Shown here piece after piece: positions 1-8,312 of a stretch of 64,000 bases of DNA (its first letter is position 1; the number at the start of each line of letters is the position of its first letter). Made by a program: the position numbers and the translations under genes. The DNA is taken from positions 186,001 to 250,000 of the forward strand of contig NZ_JARFML010000006.1 in the NCBI RefSeq assembly GCF_029167105.1. Reading direction: 5' to 3'. The DNA is from Bradyrhizobium yuanmingense. Its GTDB lineage: Bacteria; Pseudomonadota; Alphaproteobacteria; Rhizobiales; Xanthobacteraceae. The notes beneath the pieces were generated by a model. The model was not told the origin of the DNA. It searched no databases and worked only from the letters and a program-made list of their open reading frames with translations.

Positions 1-559
1 CACCTTCGTACATATCGCCGACGGACTTGCCGAGCTGGTCGGCCATCACGATCAGGACGAGCGAGGGCGGGATGATCTGGGCGAGCGTGCCGGAGGCGGC
101 GATGACGCCCGAAGCCACGCTGCGATCATAGCCATAACGCAGCATGATCGGCAGCGAGATCAGGCCCATCGAGATCACGGACGCCGCGACGACGCCGGTC
201 GTTGCAGCGAGCAGCGCGCCGACGAAGATCACGGCATAGGCGAGGCCGCCGCGGATGGTGCCGAACAGCTGGCCGATCGTGTCGAGCAGGTCCTCGGCCA
301 TGCCCGACCGCTCCAGCACCAGTCCCATGAAGGTGAAGAAGGGGATCGCGAGCAGCGTGTCGTTGTTCATCACGCCATAGACGCGCTCCGGCAGAGCCTG
401 GAGGAAGTCGGGATGAAACTGGCCGAGCTCGACGCCGATGATGGCGAAGAACAGGCCGACGGCGCCGAGCGAGAATGCTGCCGGATAGCCGAGCAGCAGC
501 ATGACGACCAGCGACACGAACATGATGGGCGCCATATTGGCGATGATGAATGCGGTCAT
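1..559 (-). CDS. dctM: TRAP transporter large permease (DctM), C-terminus cut by window edge
   Basis: This is the 12-TM-class membrane subunit of a tripartite ATP-independent periplasmic transporter, which imports small carboxylates or similar solutes using an ion gradient. About 186 N-terminal residues are visible. They are almost wholly hydrophobic segments, with the family-typical N-terminal run (MTAFIIANMAPIMFVSLV), a GALLAATTGVVAASVISMG stretch and an IIPPS motif near the edge. The start is the ATG at 559, 27 bp after the stop of the small permease gene, so the two form an operon. No DctP binding-protein gene lies upstream in the window; it may lie beyond position 1. The substrate cannot be told from this fragment. 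Confidence 0.93.
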   Translation of the reverse strand, partial: MTAFIIANMAPIMFVSLVVMLLLGYPAAFSLGAVGLFFAIIGVELGQFHPDFLQALPERVYGVMNNDTLLAIPFFTFMGLVLERSGMAEDLLDTIGQLFGTIRGGLAYAVIFVGALLAATTGVVAASVISMGLISLPIMLRYGYDRSVASGVIAASGTLAQIIPPSLVLIVMADQLGKSVGDMYEG

Positions 560-586
560 GGATTCCCCCTACACCGTCGCCAACGG

Positions 587-1168
587 CTACTTCTTCTCGA
601 TCGCTTCGACGAGATGCTCGACTTCCGCTTCCAGCGCCGACACCTGTGATTCGTGCGGGTCCGGCATCAAGCCGCGCATCACTGCAATCCGCTTGATCAG
701 CTCGGAGATGCCTTGCACCAGCAGGAAAGCGAAGCCGATCATGATCAGGGCTTTGGCGGGCCATTGCGGCAGACCGCCGGCATTGCCGGATTGCTCGTTG
801 ATCTGGAAGGAGCGCAGGAAGAACGGCACCCCGGTAATGATCATGACGATGCAGATCGGAGCGAGGAAGAATACGTGACCGACGACGTCGATGACGTTGC
901 GCGCCTTCTTCGGCAGCGTGTTGTTCACGATGTCGATGCGGATGTGCTCATTGTCGAGCAGCGTCCAGGGCGAACAGAGCAGGAAGACGATGCTGAATAG
1001 CACCCATTGCAGCTCAAGCCACGAATTGGACGACGTGTCGAACGTCTTGCGGATGATCGCGTTGACTGCCGAAATGATAACGGCGAGCACGATCAGCCAC
1101 GCAATACGTTTGCCGGTCCAGCGCGTGAACGCGTCGATTCTGCTGCTCAGCTTAAGGAGCGCTTGCAA
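587..1168 (-). CDS. dctQ: TRAP transporter small permease (DctQ)
   Basis: This is the four-TM DctQ subunit that pairs with the DctM channel just downstream. The 193-residue product has hydrophobic segments around IAWLIVLAVIISAVNAII, WVLFSIVFLLC, VFFLAPICIVMIITGV and IMIGFAFLLVQGI, and the family signature WxLxNxEHIRIDI (here SPWTLLDNEHIRIDIV). The frame is open upstream, but I chose the TTG at 1168 because it follows a strong ribosome-binding site (GGGGGAGGACC) and gives the normal family length. The C-terminus is a short charged helix ending in EKK. Upstream moaA is on the same strand but 169 bp away, so this is probably a separate unit. Confidence 0.92.
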   Translation of the reverse strand: MQALLKLSSRIDAFTRWTGKRIAWLIVLAVIISAVNAIIRKTFDTSSNSWLELQWVLFSIVFLLCSPWTLLDNEHIRIDIVNNTLPKKARNVIDVVGHVFFLAPICIVMIITGVPFFLRSFQINEQSGNAGGLPQWPAKALIMIGFAFLLVQGISELIKRIAVMRGLMPDPHESQVSALEAEVEHLVEAIEKK

Positions 1169-1337
1169 CGATAGGTCCTCCCCCGATTGTGCCCCGGCCG
1201 TCTTGACTGCGCCGAGATGGCGCGTGGCTTGTCTCGCCGCGCAGGCATGAGGCAGCCGCACCAAACCAGCGGGCGTGCCGCCAGTCAATCGGAAGTTTGT
1301 TGATAGTTAAGGGGAATAAGGCCGGAACCGAATGCCG

Positions 1338-2357
1338 TCAGCCGCCGGTGACGCTCATGTGCCGGGAGACGCTCGGACGGTCGTGGCGGCGGTCGATAAT
1401 GAAGTCGTGGCCCTTGGGTTTCAGGCCGATGGCGCGGTCGATCGCATCCGCAAGCAATAGATCGTCGCCGGATGCACGCAGAGGTTTGCGCAAATCGGAG
1501 GCATCCTCGTGGCCGAGGCAGGTGTGCAGCGTTCCCGTGCAGGTGATGCGCACCCGGTTGCAGGATTCGCAGAAATTATGGGTCATCGGCGTGATGAAGC
1601 CGAGCTTGCCGCCGGTCTCGGCGACGCTGACATAGCGTGCCGGCCCACCGGTGGTCTCGGCCAGGTCCGTCAGCGTGAACTGCTGGGCGAGGCGGGCGCG
1701 CACCAGCGACAGCGGCAGATATTGGTCGATGCGGCCCGATCCGATCTCGCCCATCGGCATCACCTCGATCAGCGTCAGGCCCATGCCCTTGCCGTGGGCC
1801 CAGCGCATCAGCGACGGCAGCTCGTCCTCGTTGAGGTTCTTCAGCGCCACGGCGTTGATCTTGACGGCGAGCCCTGCGGCGCGCGCGGCCTCGATGCCTT
1901 CCAGCACCTTGTCGATCTCGCCCCAGCGGGTGATTTCGCGAAACTTCTTGGGATCGAGGGTGTCGAGCGAGACGTTGATGCGGCGGACGCCGCAATCGGC
2001 GAGCTCCCGCGCGTGCTTCGCCAGCTGGGTGCCGTTGGTGGTCAGCGTCAGCTCGCTCAACGCGCCGCTCGACAGATGCCGCGACAACGAGCGCACCAGC
2101 GACATCACGTTGCGGCGGACCAAGGGCTCGCCGCCGGTGAGGCGCAGCTTCTTCACGCCCTTGGCGATGAAGGCCGTACAGAGCCGATCGAGCTCCTCCA
2201 GCGTCAGCAGGTCCGCCTTGGGCAGGAACGTCATGTCTTCCGACATGCAGTAGAAGCAGCGCAGGTCGCAGCGATCGGTGACGGAGACGCGCAGGTAGGT
2301 GATGGTCCGCCCGAACGGATCGGTCATCGGGGTCGACAATGCGGCGGATCGGGTCAT
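1338..2357 (-). CDS. moaA: GTP 3',8-cyclase MoaA (molybdenum cofactor synthesis)
   Basis: MoaA is a radical-SAM enzyme that, with MoaC, converts GTP to cyclic pyranopterin monophosphate, the first step of molybdenum cofactor synthesis. The 339-residue product carries the N-terminal CxxxCxxC cluster (CDLRCFYC), the GGEPLVR segment, the C-terminal [4Fe-4S] cysteines ([15 protein letters not shown] ... CLG) and the functionally important terminal Gly-Gly (SVTGG). The reading frame is open to 2447, but the ATG at 2357 gives the usual length; an ATG at 2327 is also possible. It stands alone, with no other moa gene beside it. The molybdenum hydroxylase at the far end of the window is a potential consumer of the cofactor. 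Confidence 0.97.
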   Translation of the reverse strand: MTRSAALSTPMTDPFGRTITYLRVSVTDRCDLRCFYCMSEDMTFLPKADLLTLEELDRLCTAFIAKGVKKLRLTGGEPLVRRNVMSLVRSLSRHLSSGALSELTLTTNGTQLAKHARELADCGVRRINVSLDTLDPKKFREITRWGEIDKVLEGIEAARAAGLAVKINAVALKNLNEDELPSLMRWAHGKGMGLTLIEVMPMGEIGSGRIDQYLPLSLVRARLAQQFTLTDLAETTGGPARYVSVAETGGKLGFITPMTHNFCESCNRVRITCTGTLHTCLGHEDASDLRKPLRASGDDLLLADAIDRAIGLKPKGHDFIIDRRHDRPSVSRHMSVTGG

Positions 2358-2625
2358 GCGAGAGGCCTTGTCACTTGTGGCGACGGGCGCACCTTTGCTG
2401 CAGCGGTGCGGTCGACCCAATCTAAGCATCGGACGCGGCAAGGACAATCGGGTGGTATACGTGAGTGCAGCACTGACGCATGTGACCCCCTCGGCCCGGG
2501 ATTTCGGCTCGTTCGGTGCGGCTCGCAGCCGGGTTCCGCTTACGGCCGGCGAACGCCCGCGGCGCCCGTGAAGTCAGCCCTCCATGCATCCATTAGGGAT
2601 GTGAGGGCAACAAATGGCAATCCTA

Positions 2626-3333
2626 TCAAATGGTTGCTGTGTTGCTTGCCGTCATCAGGCTGATCGCGGCCGCCGGCAGGTCGCGCATGTGGTGGATCAG
2701 GCGGTCCGGCTTCAGCTCGGCGATCGGTACGTCGGTGTAGCCGAAGCTGACCCCGATCACGGGCACGCCGGCCCGCCGGGCGACGCCGACATCGGTTCCG
2801 GCATCGCCGACCATGATGCTGGCCTTCACGTCGCCGCCGGCCCGGGCCACGGTCTCGCGAAAAATGGTCGGATCGGGCTTCTGGACGCCAAAAGTGTCCG
2901 CGCCGCAGATCGCCGCGAAGCGGCGGCTGAGGTCGAGCTGGTCCAGCAGGCGCTTCGACAGCCATTCCAGCTTGTTGGTGCAGACCGCGAGGCGGTGGCC
3001 TTGCGCCGAAAACTGGTCGAGCGCAGCCTCAAGACCCTCGAAGGGGCGGGATTCCACCGCGATATGGTCGGCGTAGTACGCGATGAAATCCGCGGTCATC
3101 CGGTCCATGTCCGCGGGCGTGACGGTGCGGCCCTCCGCTTCCAGCCCCCGCTCGATCAGCTTGCGGGCACCGGCGCCGATCATGTTGCGGGCCGAGGCCA
3201 TCGGCACCGGCGGCAGGCCTTCGCGGTCGAGCACGTAATTGAGGGCCGTGATCAGGTCGGGCGCCGTATCCACCAGCGTGCCGTCGAGATCGAAGACGAT
3301 GGTGTGAGGGGACGTCGTCTTGAAGGAGGTCAT
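2626..3333 (-). CDS. gph: Phosphoglycolate phosphatase (HAD family)
   Basis: This HAD-superfamily hydrolase removes phosphate from 2-phosphoglycolate made by Rubisco oxygenation or DNA 3'-end repair. The 235-residue product has motif I VFDLDGTLVD with both catalytic aspartates, motif II VCTNK, motif III around KPDPTIF and motif IV GDAGTDV. Between motifs I and II lies a helical cap of the Gph type. The ATG at 3333 is preferred; a TTG nine bases earlier is in frame. It is divergent from rpiA, and both act on sugar phosphates. The exact substrate is inferred from family resemblance, since related HAD phosphatases overlap in specificity. Confidence 0.88.
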   Translation of the reverse strand: MTSFKTTSPHTIVFDLDGTLVDTAPDLITALNYVLDREGLPPVPMASARNMIGAGARKLIERGLEAEGRTVTPADMDRMTADFIAYYADHIAVESRPFEGLEAALDQFSAQGHRLAVCTNKLEWLSKRLLDQLDLSRRFAAICGADTFGVQKPDPTIFRETVARAGGDVKASIMVGDAGTDVGVARRAGVPVIGVSFGYTDVPIAELKPDRLIHHMRDLPAAAISLMTASNTATI

Positions 3334-3377
3334 GATTCCCAAGCGCTACCGGCCCGGTTACATCCGCGCAAGGGGCG

Positions 3378-3432
3378 GGCCCATAAGATCACCTTATGGG
3401 CCTGTTCCCAGACCCTGTTCCAGGCCCTGTTC
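3378..3432. repeat. Perfect 10-bp inverted repeat plus three short direct repeats between gph and rpiA
   Basis: Bases 3378-3387 (GGCCCATAAG) are exactly inverted at 3393-3402 (CTTATGGGCC) around a 5-base spacer. Directly after, CCTGTTC occurs three times at 3401, 3414 and 3426, spaced 13 and 12 bases. The array lies between divergent gph (start 3333) and rpiA (start 3509), so it could be an operator or an RNA hairpin in the rpiA leader. No known regulator is recognised. Confidence 0.6.
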
Positions 3433-3508
3433 TCTTGGGAAAAACGAGGCTACATAGGCGCCCGAAACCGGCCGGAATCGGCCGAGACTTCACAAGGCAG
3501 GCGCACAC

Positions 3509-4234
3509 GTGACCATGGACCAGTTGAAGCGGCAGGCTGCGGCGCGTGCGCTGGAGGAGGTGCGCGACGGCATGCAGCTCGGGCTCGGCACCGGCTCGAC
3601 CGCCAAGCACTTCGTCGAGCTGCTCGGCGAGCGCGTTGCCGCCGGGCTCAAGGTGATCGGCGTGCCGACTTCCGAGGCGACGCGGGCCGATGCGGAGCGC
3701 TGCGGCGTCAAGCTGACGACGCTGGACGAGATCGATCATCTCGACCTCACGATCGACGGCGCCGACGAGATCGACCCCGAGCTCAATCTGATCAAGGGCG
3801 GCGGCGGCGCGCTGTTGCGCGAGAAGATCGTGGCGGCCGCCTCGGACCGCATGATCGTGATTGCCGACGACAGCAAATGGGTGCCGACGCTCGGCAAGTT
3901 TCCGCTGCCGGTCGAGGTCGTCCCGTTCGGGCTCGGTGCGACGCGCCGCGCGATCGAAAAGGCATTTGCCGAATGCGGCGTTTCCGGGCAAATGGCACTC
4001 CGCAAGGCGAAAGGCGGGGACAAGGACGGCCACGTTTTCGTCACCGATGGCGGCCACTGGATCGTCGATGCCCAGCTCGGACGTATTACGGATCCCTCCG
4101 GTCTCGCCAAGGCGTTGAGCGCCATTCCCGGTGTGGTCGAGCACGGGCTGTTCGTCGGCTTGGCCAGCTCGGCCGTTCTGGCGGGCGGCGGCGGAATCCG
4201 CGTGATTGAACGGCGCAAGCCGAAAGGAGACTAG
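3509..4234 (+). CDS. rpiA: Ribose-5-phosphate isomerase A
   Basis: RpiA interconverts ribose 5-phosphate and ribulose 5-phosphate in the pentose phosphate and Calvin pathways. The 241-residue protein has the family motifs [11 protein letters not shown] near the N-terminus, DGADEIDP with the catalytic aspartates, [11 protein letters not shown] with the catalytic lysine and glutamate, and a C-terminal GLFVGLAS segment. The GTG at 3509 is chosen because AAGGCAGG lies 7 bases before it; the ATG at 3515 would sit too far from this site. The DUF2059 gene follows after 2 bases, so the two are almost certainly cotranscribed. Confidence 0.97.
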   Translation: MTMDQLKRQAAARALEEVRDGMQLGLGTGSTAKHFVELLGERVAAGLKVIGVPTSEATRADAERCGVKLTTLDEIDHLDLTIDGADEIDPELNLIKGGGGALLREKIVAAASDRMIVIADDSKWVPTLGKFPLPVEVVPFGLGATRRAIEKAFAECGVSGQMALRKAKGGDKDGHVFVTDGGHWIVDAQLGRITDPSGLAKALSAIPGVVEHGLFVGLASSAVLAGGGGIRVIERRKPKGD

Positions 4235-4236
4235 GA

Positions 4237-4779
4237 ATGAAGAACGTCTTGAAATTCTTGCCGGCTGCGGCTCTCGCTGCGGGACTGGCCGTTTCGGCCG
4301 CCCCGGCCGTGGCGCAGCAGGCGGGCCAGAAGGCTCCCGCGGCGCCGGCCCAGCCGAAGGCTTCGCCCGCGGCGATCGCGGCGGCCAAGGAAATTCTGCA
4401 GATCAAGAACGCCGCCGCGATGTATGCGGGCGCGGTGCCGGGCATGGTCGAGAAGACCAAGGGCGCGCTGATCCAGCAGAACCTGAACTACCAGAAGGAC
4501 CTCAACGAGGTCGCCCCGATCGTGGCCCAGCAGCTCAACGGCCGCCAGAGCGAGATCGGTGACGGCATGGCGCAGATTTATGCCAGCGAGTTCACCGAGC
4601 AGGAGCTGAAGGACCTCGTCACTTTCTACAAGTCGCCCTTGGGCAAGAAGCTGATCGATGCCGAGCCGCGCGCGATCGGGCAGAGCATGGCGTTCATGAA
4701 CACTTGGGCCCAGAGCTTCTCGGAAACCGTGATGGGCGCCTTCCGTGCCGAGATGCGCAAGCGTGGCAAGGAGATCTGA
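4237..4779 (+). CDS. Secreted DUF2059-domain protein
   Basis: This 180-residue protein has a Sec signal peptide (MKNVLKFLPAAALAAGLAVS, likely cleaved after AVA near residue 26), an Ala/Pro/Gln-rich linker and then an all-helical DUF2059 domain. The domain is recognisable from the FTEQELKDLVTFYKSPLGKK segment typical of that family. DUF2059 has no settled biochemical role. The gene follows rpiA by 2 bases, preceded by AAAGGAGACTAGGA, and precedes gor by 47 bases. A similar rpiA-DUF2059-gor order is, to my knowledge, common in Bradyrhizobium and relatives, so the link is stable though unexplained. Confidence 0.9.
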   Translation: MKNVLKFLPAAALAAGLAVSAAPAVAQQAGQKAPAAPAQPKASPAAIAAAKEILQIKNAAAMYAGAVPGMVEKTKGALIQQNLNYQKDLNEVAPIVAQQLNGRQSEIGDGMAQIYASEFTEQELKDLVTFYKSPLGKKLIDAEPRAIGQSMAFMNTWAQSFSETVMGAFRAEMRKRGKEI

Positions 4780-4826
4780 GCGCACCTATCTGAAGGGGCG
4801 TTCCAGAAAAGGGGTCGGAGTGGACA

Positions 4827-6215
4827 ATGGCTGATTTCGACGTCGACCTCTTCGTCATCGGTGGCGGCTCGGGCGGCGTCCGCGCCGCCCGCATCGCGGC
4901 CGGCTACGGCGCCCGCGTCATGATCGCGGAAGAGTACCGCATGGGCGGCACCTGCGTGATCCGCGGCTGCGTGCCGAAGAAGCTGTTCGTGATCGGCTCG
5001 CATGTCCGTCAGGAGCTCGAGGACGCCGCCGGCTTCGGCTGGACCGTTCCGCCCGCAAGCTTCGACTGGGCGACGCTGATCGCCAACAAGGACAAGGAGA
5101 TCGCGCGGCTGGAGGCGGCCTACACCGCCAACGTCGAGAAATCAGGCGCGCAGATCGTCAAGTGCCGCGCGGTGATCGAGGACAAGCACACCGTCCGCCT
5201 GCTCGAGAACGACAAGAAGGTCACGGCGAAGTACATCCTGATCGCCACCGGCGGCGCGCCCAATCATGGCGCGGCGATCCCCGGCATCGAGCACGTGATC
5301 TCCTCCAACGAGGCGTTTCATCTGAAGAAGCTGCCGAAGCGGATCGTGATCCAGGGCGGCGGCTATATCGCGCTGGAATTCGCCGGCATCTTCGCCGGCT
5401 TCGGCTCCGACGTCACGGTAATCTATCGCGGCGACAACATTCTTCGCGGCTTCGACGAGGATGTCCGGACCCATGTCCGCGCCGAGATGGAGAAGCATGG
5501 CATCACCATCCTCACCGGCTGCACCGTGACCAAGGTCGACCGCCACGGCGAGGACTTCACCACGCATTTGTCGAATGGCTCGAGCCTCGCCTCCGACCAG
5601 GTGATGTTCGCGATCGGCCGCCATCCGAACGTCGCCAATCTCGGGCTGGAGAATGCCGGCGTCGCCATCAATCCCGCGAACGGCGGCATCGCGGTCGACC
5701 ATTTCTCCAAGAGCTCGGTCGACAGCATCTATGCCATCGGCGACGTCACCCACCGCTTCAACCTGACGCCGGTCGCGATCCGCGAGGGCCATGCCTTCGC
5801 CGACACGGTGTTCGGCAAGCGCGAGGTGCGGGTCGATCACGCCAACATCCCGACGGCCGTATTCTCGCAGCCGGAGGTCGGCACGGTCGGCCTGACGGAA
5901 ACCGAGGCGCGCGCGCAATTCAGCCACGTCGACATCTACAAGACGACGTTCCGGCCCATCAAGGCGACGATGTCCGGCCGCGACACCCGCGTGCTGATGA
6001 AGCTCGTGGTCGACGGCGCGACCGACCGCGTGCTCGGCTGCCACATCGTCGGCGATGCCGCCGCCGAGATCACGCAAGCCGTCGCGATCGCGGTGAAGAT
6101 GAAGGCGACCAAGGCCGATTTCGACGCGACCATCGCGCTGCATCCGACGGCGGCCGAAGAGCTCGTCACCATGCGCACCCCGACCGCACGGCACGTGCGG
6201 CAGGCGGCGGAGTAG
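4827..6215 (+). CDS. gor: Glutathione-disulfide reductase
   Basis: This flavoprotein reduces oxidised glutathione with NADPH. The 462-residue protein starts with the FAD-binding VIGGGSGG motif, then the redox-active disulfide in GGTCVIRGCVPKK (Cys-x4-Cys), the pyridine-nucleotide fold around VIQGGGYIALEFAG, the second FAD motif YAIGDVT, and the C-terminal HPTAAEE with the catalytic His-Glu pair from the partner subunit. The start follows GGAG at a normal distance. Length and motifs match the class I disulfide reductases; GSH reductase is favoured over trypanothione or mercuric reductase by overall resemblance. Confidence 0.96.
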   Translation: MADFDVDLFVIGGGSGGVRAARIAAGYGARVMIAEEYRMGGTCVIRGCVPKKLFVIGSHVRQELEDAAGFGWTVPPASFDWATLIANKDKEIARLEAAYTANVEKSGAQIVKCRAVIEDKHTVRLLENDKKVTAKYILIATGGAPNHGAAIPGIEHVISSNEAFHLKKLPKRIVIQGGGYIALEFAGIFAGFGSDVTVIYRGDNILRGFDEDVRTHVRAEMEKHGITILTGCTVTKVDRHGEDFTTHLSNGSSLASDQVMFAIGRHPNVANLGLENAGVAINPANGGIAVDHFSKSSVDSIYAIGDVTHRFNLTPVAIREGHAFADTVFGKREVRVDHANIPTAVFSQPEVGTVGLTETEARAQFSHVDIYKTTFRPIKATMSGRDTRVLMKLVVDGATDRVLGCHIVGDAAAEITQAVAIAVKMKATKADFDATIALHPTAAEELVTMRTPTARHVRQAAE

Positions 6216-6382
6216 AGGCGCGAGCGGTTCTTGCTTAGTCTCCCGTCGCTCCGCGAGGAGGCGGGCAAGCATGCCCGTGATCCGCATGATGCGGTTCCGC
6301 ACCTCCGTCCATTTTCCTGAGCAATGCGAGCGCGGAAGTTCCTGTCGGGAACACGCCACCGATCGGGTGGGGCCTTGCTCAA

Positions 6383-6396
6383 TTGACTTAAATCAA
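6383..6396. promoter_or_regulatory. FixK/FNR-type box upstream of the Gly-rich protein gene
   Basis: The 14-mer TTGACTTAAATCAA fits the palindromic Crp-Fnr consensus TTG(A/C)-N6-(T/G)CAA used by FixK2 and FNR. It lies 105 bases before the start at 6502, a distance that suits activation of a promoter with a leader of about 60 bases. No transcription start is known. The pattern is short enough that a chance match cannot be ruled out. Confidence 0.45.
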
Positions 6397-6501
6397 GTGC
6401 GCAAGGTGCTGGAAGAGAATTGATTGCCTCCGGTGCCGCTGGCGCGAGCATTCAATTCTGAAGACAGCAGTCGCCGGCACCTCACTACCCGGGAGGATGC
6501 T

Positions 6502-7002
6502 ATGGTTCGATACAGTCTGATCGGCTTTGCGGCCGCGATCCTCGTAGCGGCCAGCCTTGTTCCTGATGATGCATTTGCACGCCGCGGTGGAGGTGGCGGC
6601 TTTCGCGGTGGGGGAGGTTTTCACGGCGGCGGCATGAGCGCGCGGGGCTTTCATGGTGGCGGCATGAGGGCAGCCCACGTTCGAGGCGGCGCCGTTCATG
6701 CAGGACGCATCCACGGTGGTCGGGGCTATCGAGTGGCCGGAGGTCCACGGCCTTCGCACCCAATAGCAGGACGTCCAGGCTATCCAGGTCGTCCAATCGC
6801 CGGCCGGCCGGGACGACCGATCGCGGGTTACCCGGGATACGGTGGCGGCTATTATCGGCCGGGTTGGGGTTACGGTGCTGCCGCTGTAGGCGCCGCCGCG
6901 GCGGCGGGAGCCTACGGGTACTACAACAATTACAACAGCGGTTGCTACTACGATACCTACGGCAGCTACGTCTGCCCTGGTCAATATCCGTATCAGTATT
7001 GA
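6502..7002 (+). CDS. Secreted glycine-rich low-complexity protein
   Basis: The ATG at 6502 follows GGGAGGATGCT and gives a 166-residue protein with a signal peptide (MVRYSLIGFAAAILVAASLV, then DDAFA before the probable cleavage site). The mature part is low complexity: Gly-rich FRGGG and FHGGGM repeats, His/Arg/Gly stretches, a RPIAGRPG / IAGYPGYGG repeat block, an Ala-rich segment, and a Tyr/Asn-rich tail with two cysteines (CYYDTYGSYVC). Proteins of this kind are frequent in Bradyrhizobium and are presumed cell-envelope proteins, but no function is known. A FixK/FNR-type box lies upstream and a hairpin lies at the stop codon. Confidence 0.82.
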   Translation: MVRYSLIGFAAAILVAASLVPDDAFARRGGGGGFRGGGGFHGGGMSARGFHGGGMRAAHVRGGAVHAGRIHGGRGYRVAGGPRPSHPIAGRPGYPGRPIAGRPGRPIAGYPGYGGGYYRPGWGYGAAAVGAAAAAGAYGYYNNYNSGCYYDTYGSYVCPGQYPYQY

Positions 7003-7043
7003 GAGAAGCGAGGGAGCGGGGCGGCCGTGCCCCTCGCTCTCTC
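7000..7043 (+). terminator. Hairpin terminator candidate after the Gly-rich gene
   Basis: The sequence from the stop codon, TGAGAGAAGCGAGGG, pairs with CCCTCGCTCTCTCA ending at 7043, with one bulged base and a G/C-rich loop. It lies between convergent genes ending at 7002 and 7147. There is no downstream T tract, so Rho-independent function is uncertain. Confidence 0.4.
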
Positions 7044-7146
7044 AGCGACCGCTGCGAATAGGGCGATCTTCTTCGCGGTGCCTTCGCATTTGCCCGTCAG
7101 TCTTGCCCTGAGCCAAGCGTCCAAGAAGCTTCTCTCGCTTGCTGGC

Positions 7147-7584
7147 TCAGACGGGGCACGAGCGATACATGGCCTGCAGCGGGCCTCCACTAAGAAATAT
7201 CGTTCGCCGCGTTAACCCGCCGCGTTGGGCTATCCAGCGACGCACCGGCCCCGGATACATCGAATAAATCATGCGCGTCGCGCCGGGGTTTGTCACGGGC
7301 TGTCCGCGATGCCCAATGTCCCAAGCGGCGTGAAACGCGAGTTCTGCACGTGAAGTGACGCAAATCCTGTTCGAGGGCAAGGTCGCCAAGACAATCGTGC
7401 AGGCAGATGCGCAGAAGCCGTCGATCATTACGTCCCGACCTGAAGCGCGCAGCCGCTCATAACGATCGATATATTTTCCGATCCTTCCGCCGGGATCGTA
7501 TGCGATCCGTACGGCGGCCGCCTCGCTTGAGCATGATCCAGCTAATACGAGCATTGTAACGAGAAGCCCCATCCAGCGTTTCAT
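7147..7584 (-). CDS. Small secreted protein with ClpP/crotonase-like serine motif
   Basis: The 145-residue product begins at an ATG (7584) that opens a signal peptide (MKRWMGLLVTMLVLAGSC, with Cys18 possibly a lipobox cysteine). An in-frame start at 7632 would add 16 residues before the signal and is less likely. The segment RVMIDGFCASACTIVLA in outline (here DVMIDGFCASACT) resembles the nucleophile region of ClpP-fold periplasmic proteins (COG3904-like), where a serine follows CA. A His (AFHAAWD) follows at a suitable distance. Protease activity is an inference from this resemblance only. It is divergent from the next gene, with a perfect FixK/FNR-type palindrome between them. Confidence 0.7.
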   Translation of the reverse strand: MKRWMGLLVTMLVLAGSCSSEAAAVRIAYDPGGRIGKYIDRYERLRASGRDVMIDGFCASACTIVLATLPSNRICVTSRAELAFHAAWDIGHRGQPVTNPGATRMIYSMYPGPVRRWIAQRGGLTRRTIFLSGGPLQAMYRSCPV

Positions 7585-7648
7585 GCCTATCGCCCCAAAA
7601 GGTCGACTGTTCCCTGAGCTCCATTTTGACAATCAGAGCCGCAGGGAA

Positions 7649-7662
7649 TTGATCTACATCAA
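7649..7662. promoter_or_regulatory. Symmetric FixK/FNR-type box between divergent genes
   Basis: TTGATCTACATCAA is a perfect TTGAT-N4-ATCAA palindrome, the canonical FNR/FixK half-site arrangement. It lies 65 bases before the minus-strand start at 7584 and 71 bases before the plus-strand start at 7733, so it could serve either gene. It is the best-matching such site I saw in the window. Confidence 0.6.
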
Positions 7663-7732
7663 TTGGTGACAGGACATGAGCGGTTCAGTCGAGGGGCCAA
7701 CTAGCAGCGCGCATCACGTAGGGAGCAAGGGG

Positions 7733-7996
7733 ATGTGGGTCCTGATGTACGTCTTCTCCTACTCAGTCAGCCCCGCCGCCACCAGTGACAAGGCGGAATG
7801 GAGGCTCCTCCCAACCGTCGTGTTCCAGGAGTTCACGAGTGAGGAGCGCTGCCGGAAGGCCAAGACTACACTTGAAGGCAGCTTGAGCGAGGCCGGAGCC
7901 AAGCTCAGAAGCGGTTTGGAAGATTTGAAGAGCCTAGGGAAAGCCGATCCGACGCAGATCATCATCGCATACAACGTCGAATGCCTTCCGAAGTAA
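7733..7996 (+). CDS. Hypothetical protein, 87 residues
   Basis: This unrecognised small protein starts MWVLMYVFSYSVSPAATSD and ends IIIAYNVECLPK. I chose the ATG at 7733 because it follows GGGAGCAAGGGG; an ATG at 7676 in the same frame would add 19 residues but would place the start only 14 bases after the FixK-like box. The first 20 residues are hydrophobic and may be a short signal or membrane segment; the rest is mostly helical and charged, with two cysteines. Codon use looks less GC-biased than in the neighbouring housekeeping genes. Confidence 0.6.
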   Translation: MWVLMYVFSYSVSPAATSDKAEWRLLPTVVFQEFTSEERCRKAKTTLEGSLSEAGAKLRSGLEDLKSLGKADPTQIIIAYNVECLPK

Positions 7997-8312
7997 ACTT
8001 CGGCCATGGACCCGCCTGCGCAACAGCGGGAGGCACGAAAGCATTCGGAAAAGAACCTGTCAATGTTCGTTGATGCAGCGGAGCGCGGCCAGGCCACGAT
8101 TGATGATGACTGCCTGGTAGGGATGGCAGAGGCAACCTTGCGCATGCAGCACCGGCATCGGCAGATGGCATCCCGAACCTGCGCGCGAATGCGAGCGGAT
8201 CAAGGCTCAGCGCGCGCAAGCCAACTCTGCGCGGTGAGGCCGAACGTTCACTTTTGGACCTTTGCCCGCAGGAGTTCGATGTAAGTTTGTCGGGCAGGTG
8301 GAAATGTAATCC
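7997..8312. other. Stretch without a convincing gene
   Basis: Two overlapping open frames exist here (8006-8284 on plus, 7962-8219 on minus), but neither has a good ribosome-binding site, recognisable domain or clear coding bias. The plus frame (92 residues, MDPPAQQREARKH...) has a mixed, charged composition and might be a decayed gene. No RNA gene or repeat was recognised. Confidence 0.4.

Noticed and set aside
2614..4209. A 531-residue plus-strand frame across gph and rpiA
   Set aside because: It crosses the whole divergent promoter and reads the antisense of gph and the wrong frame of rpiA.
8006..8284. A 92-residue plus frame between small unknown genes
   Set aside because: No ribosome-binding site, no domain and no clear coding bias; recorded only as a possible decayed gene.
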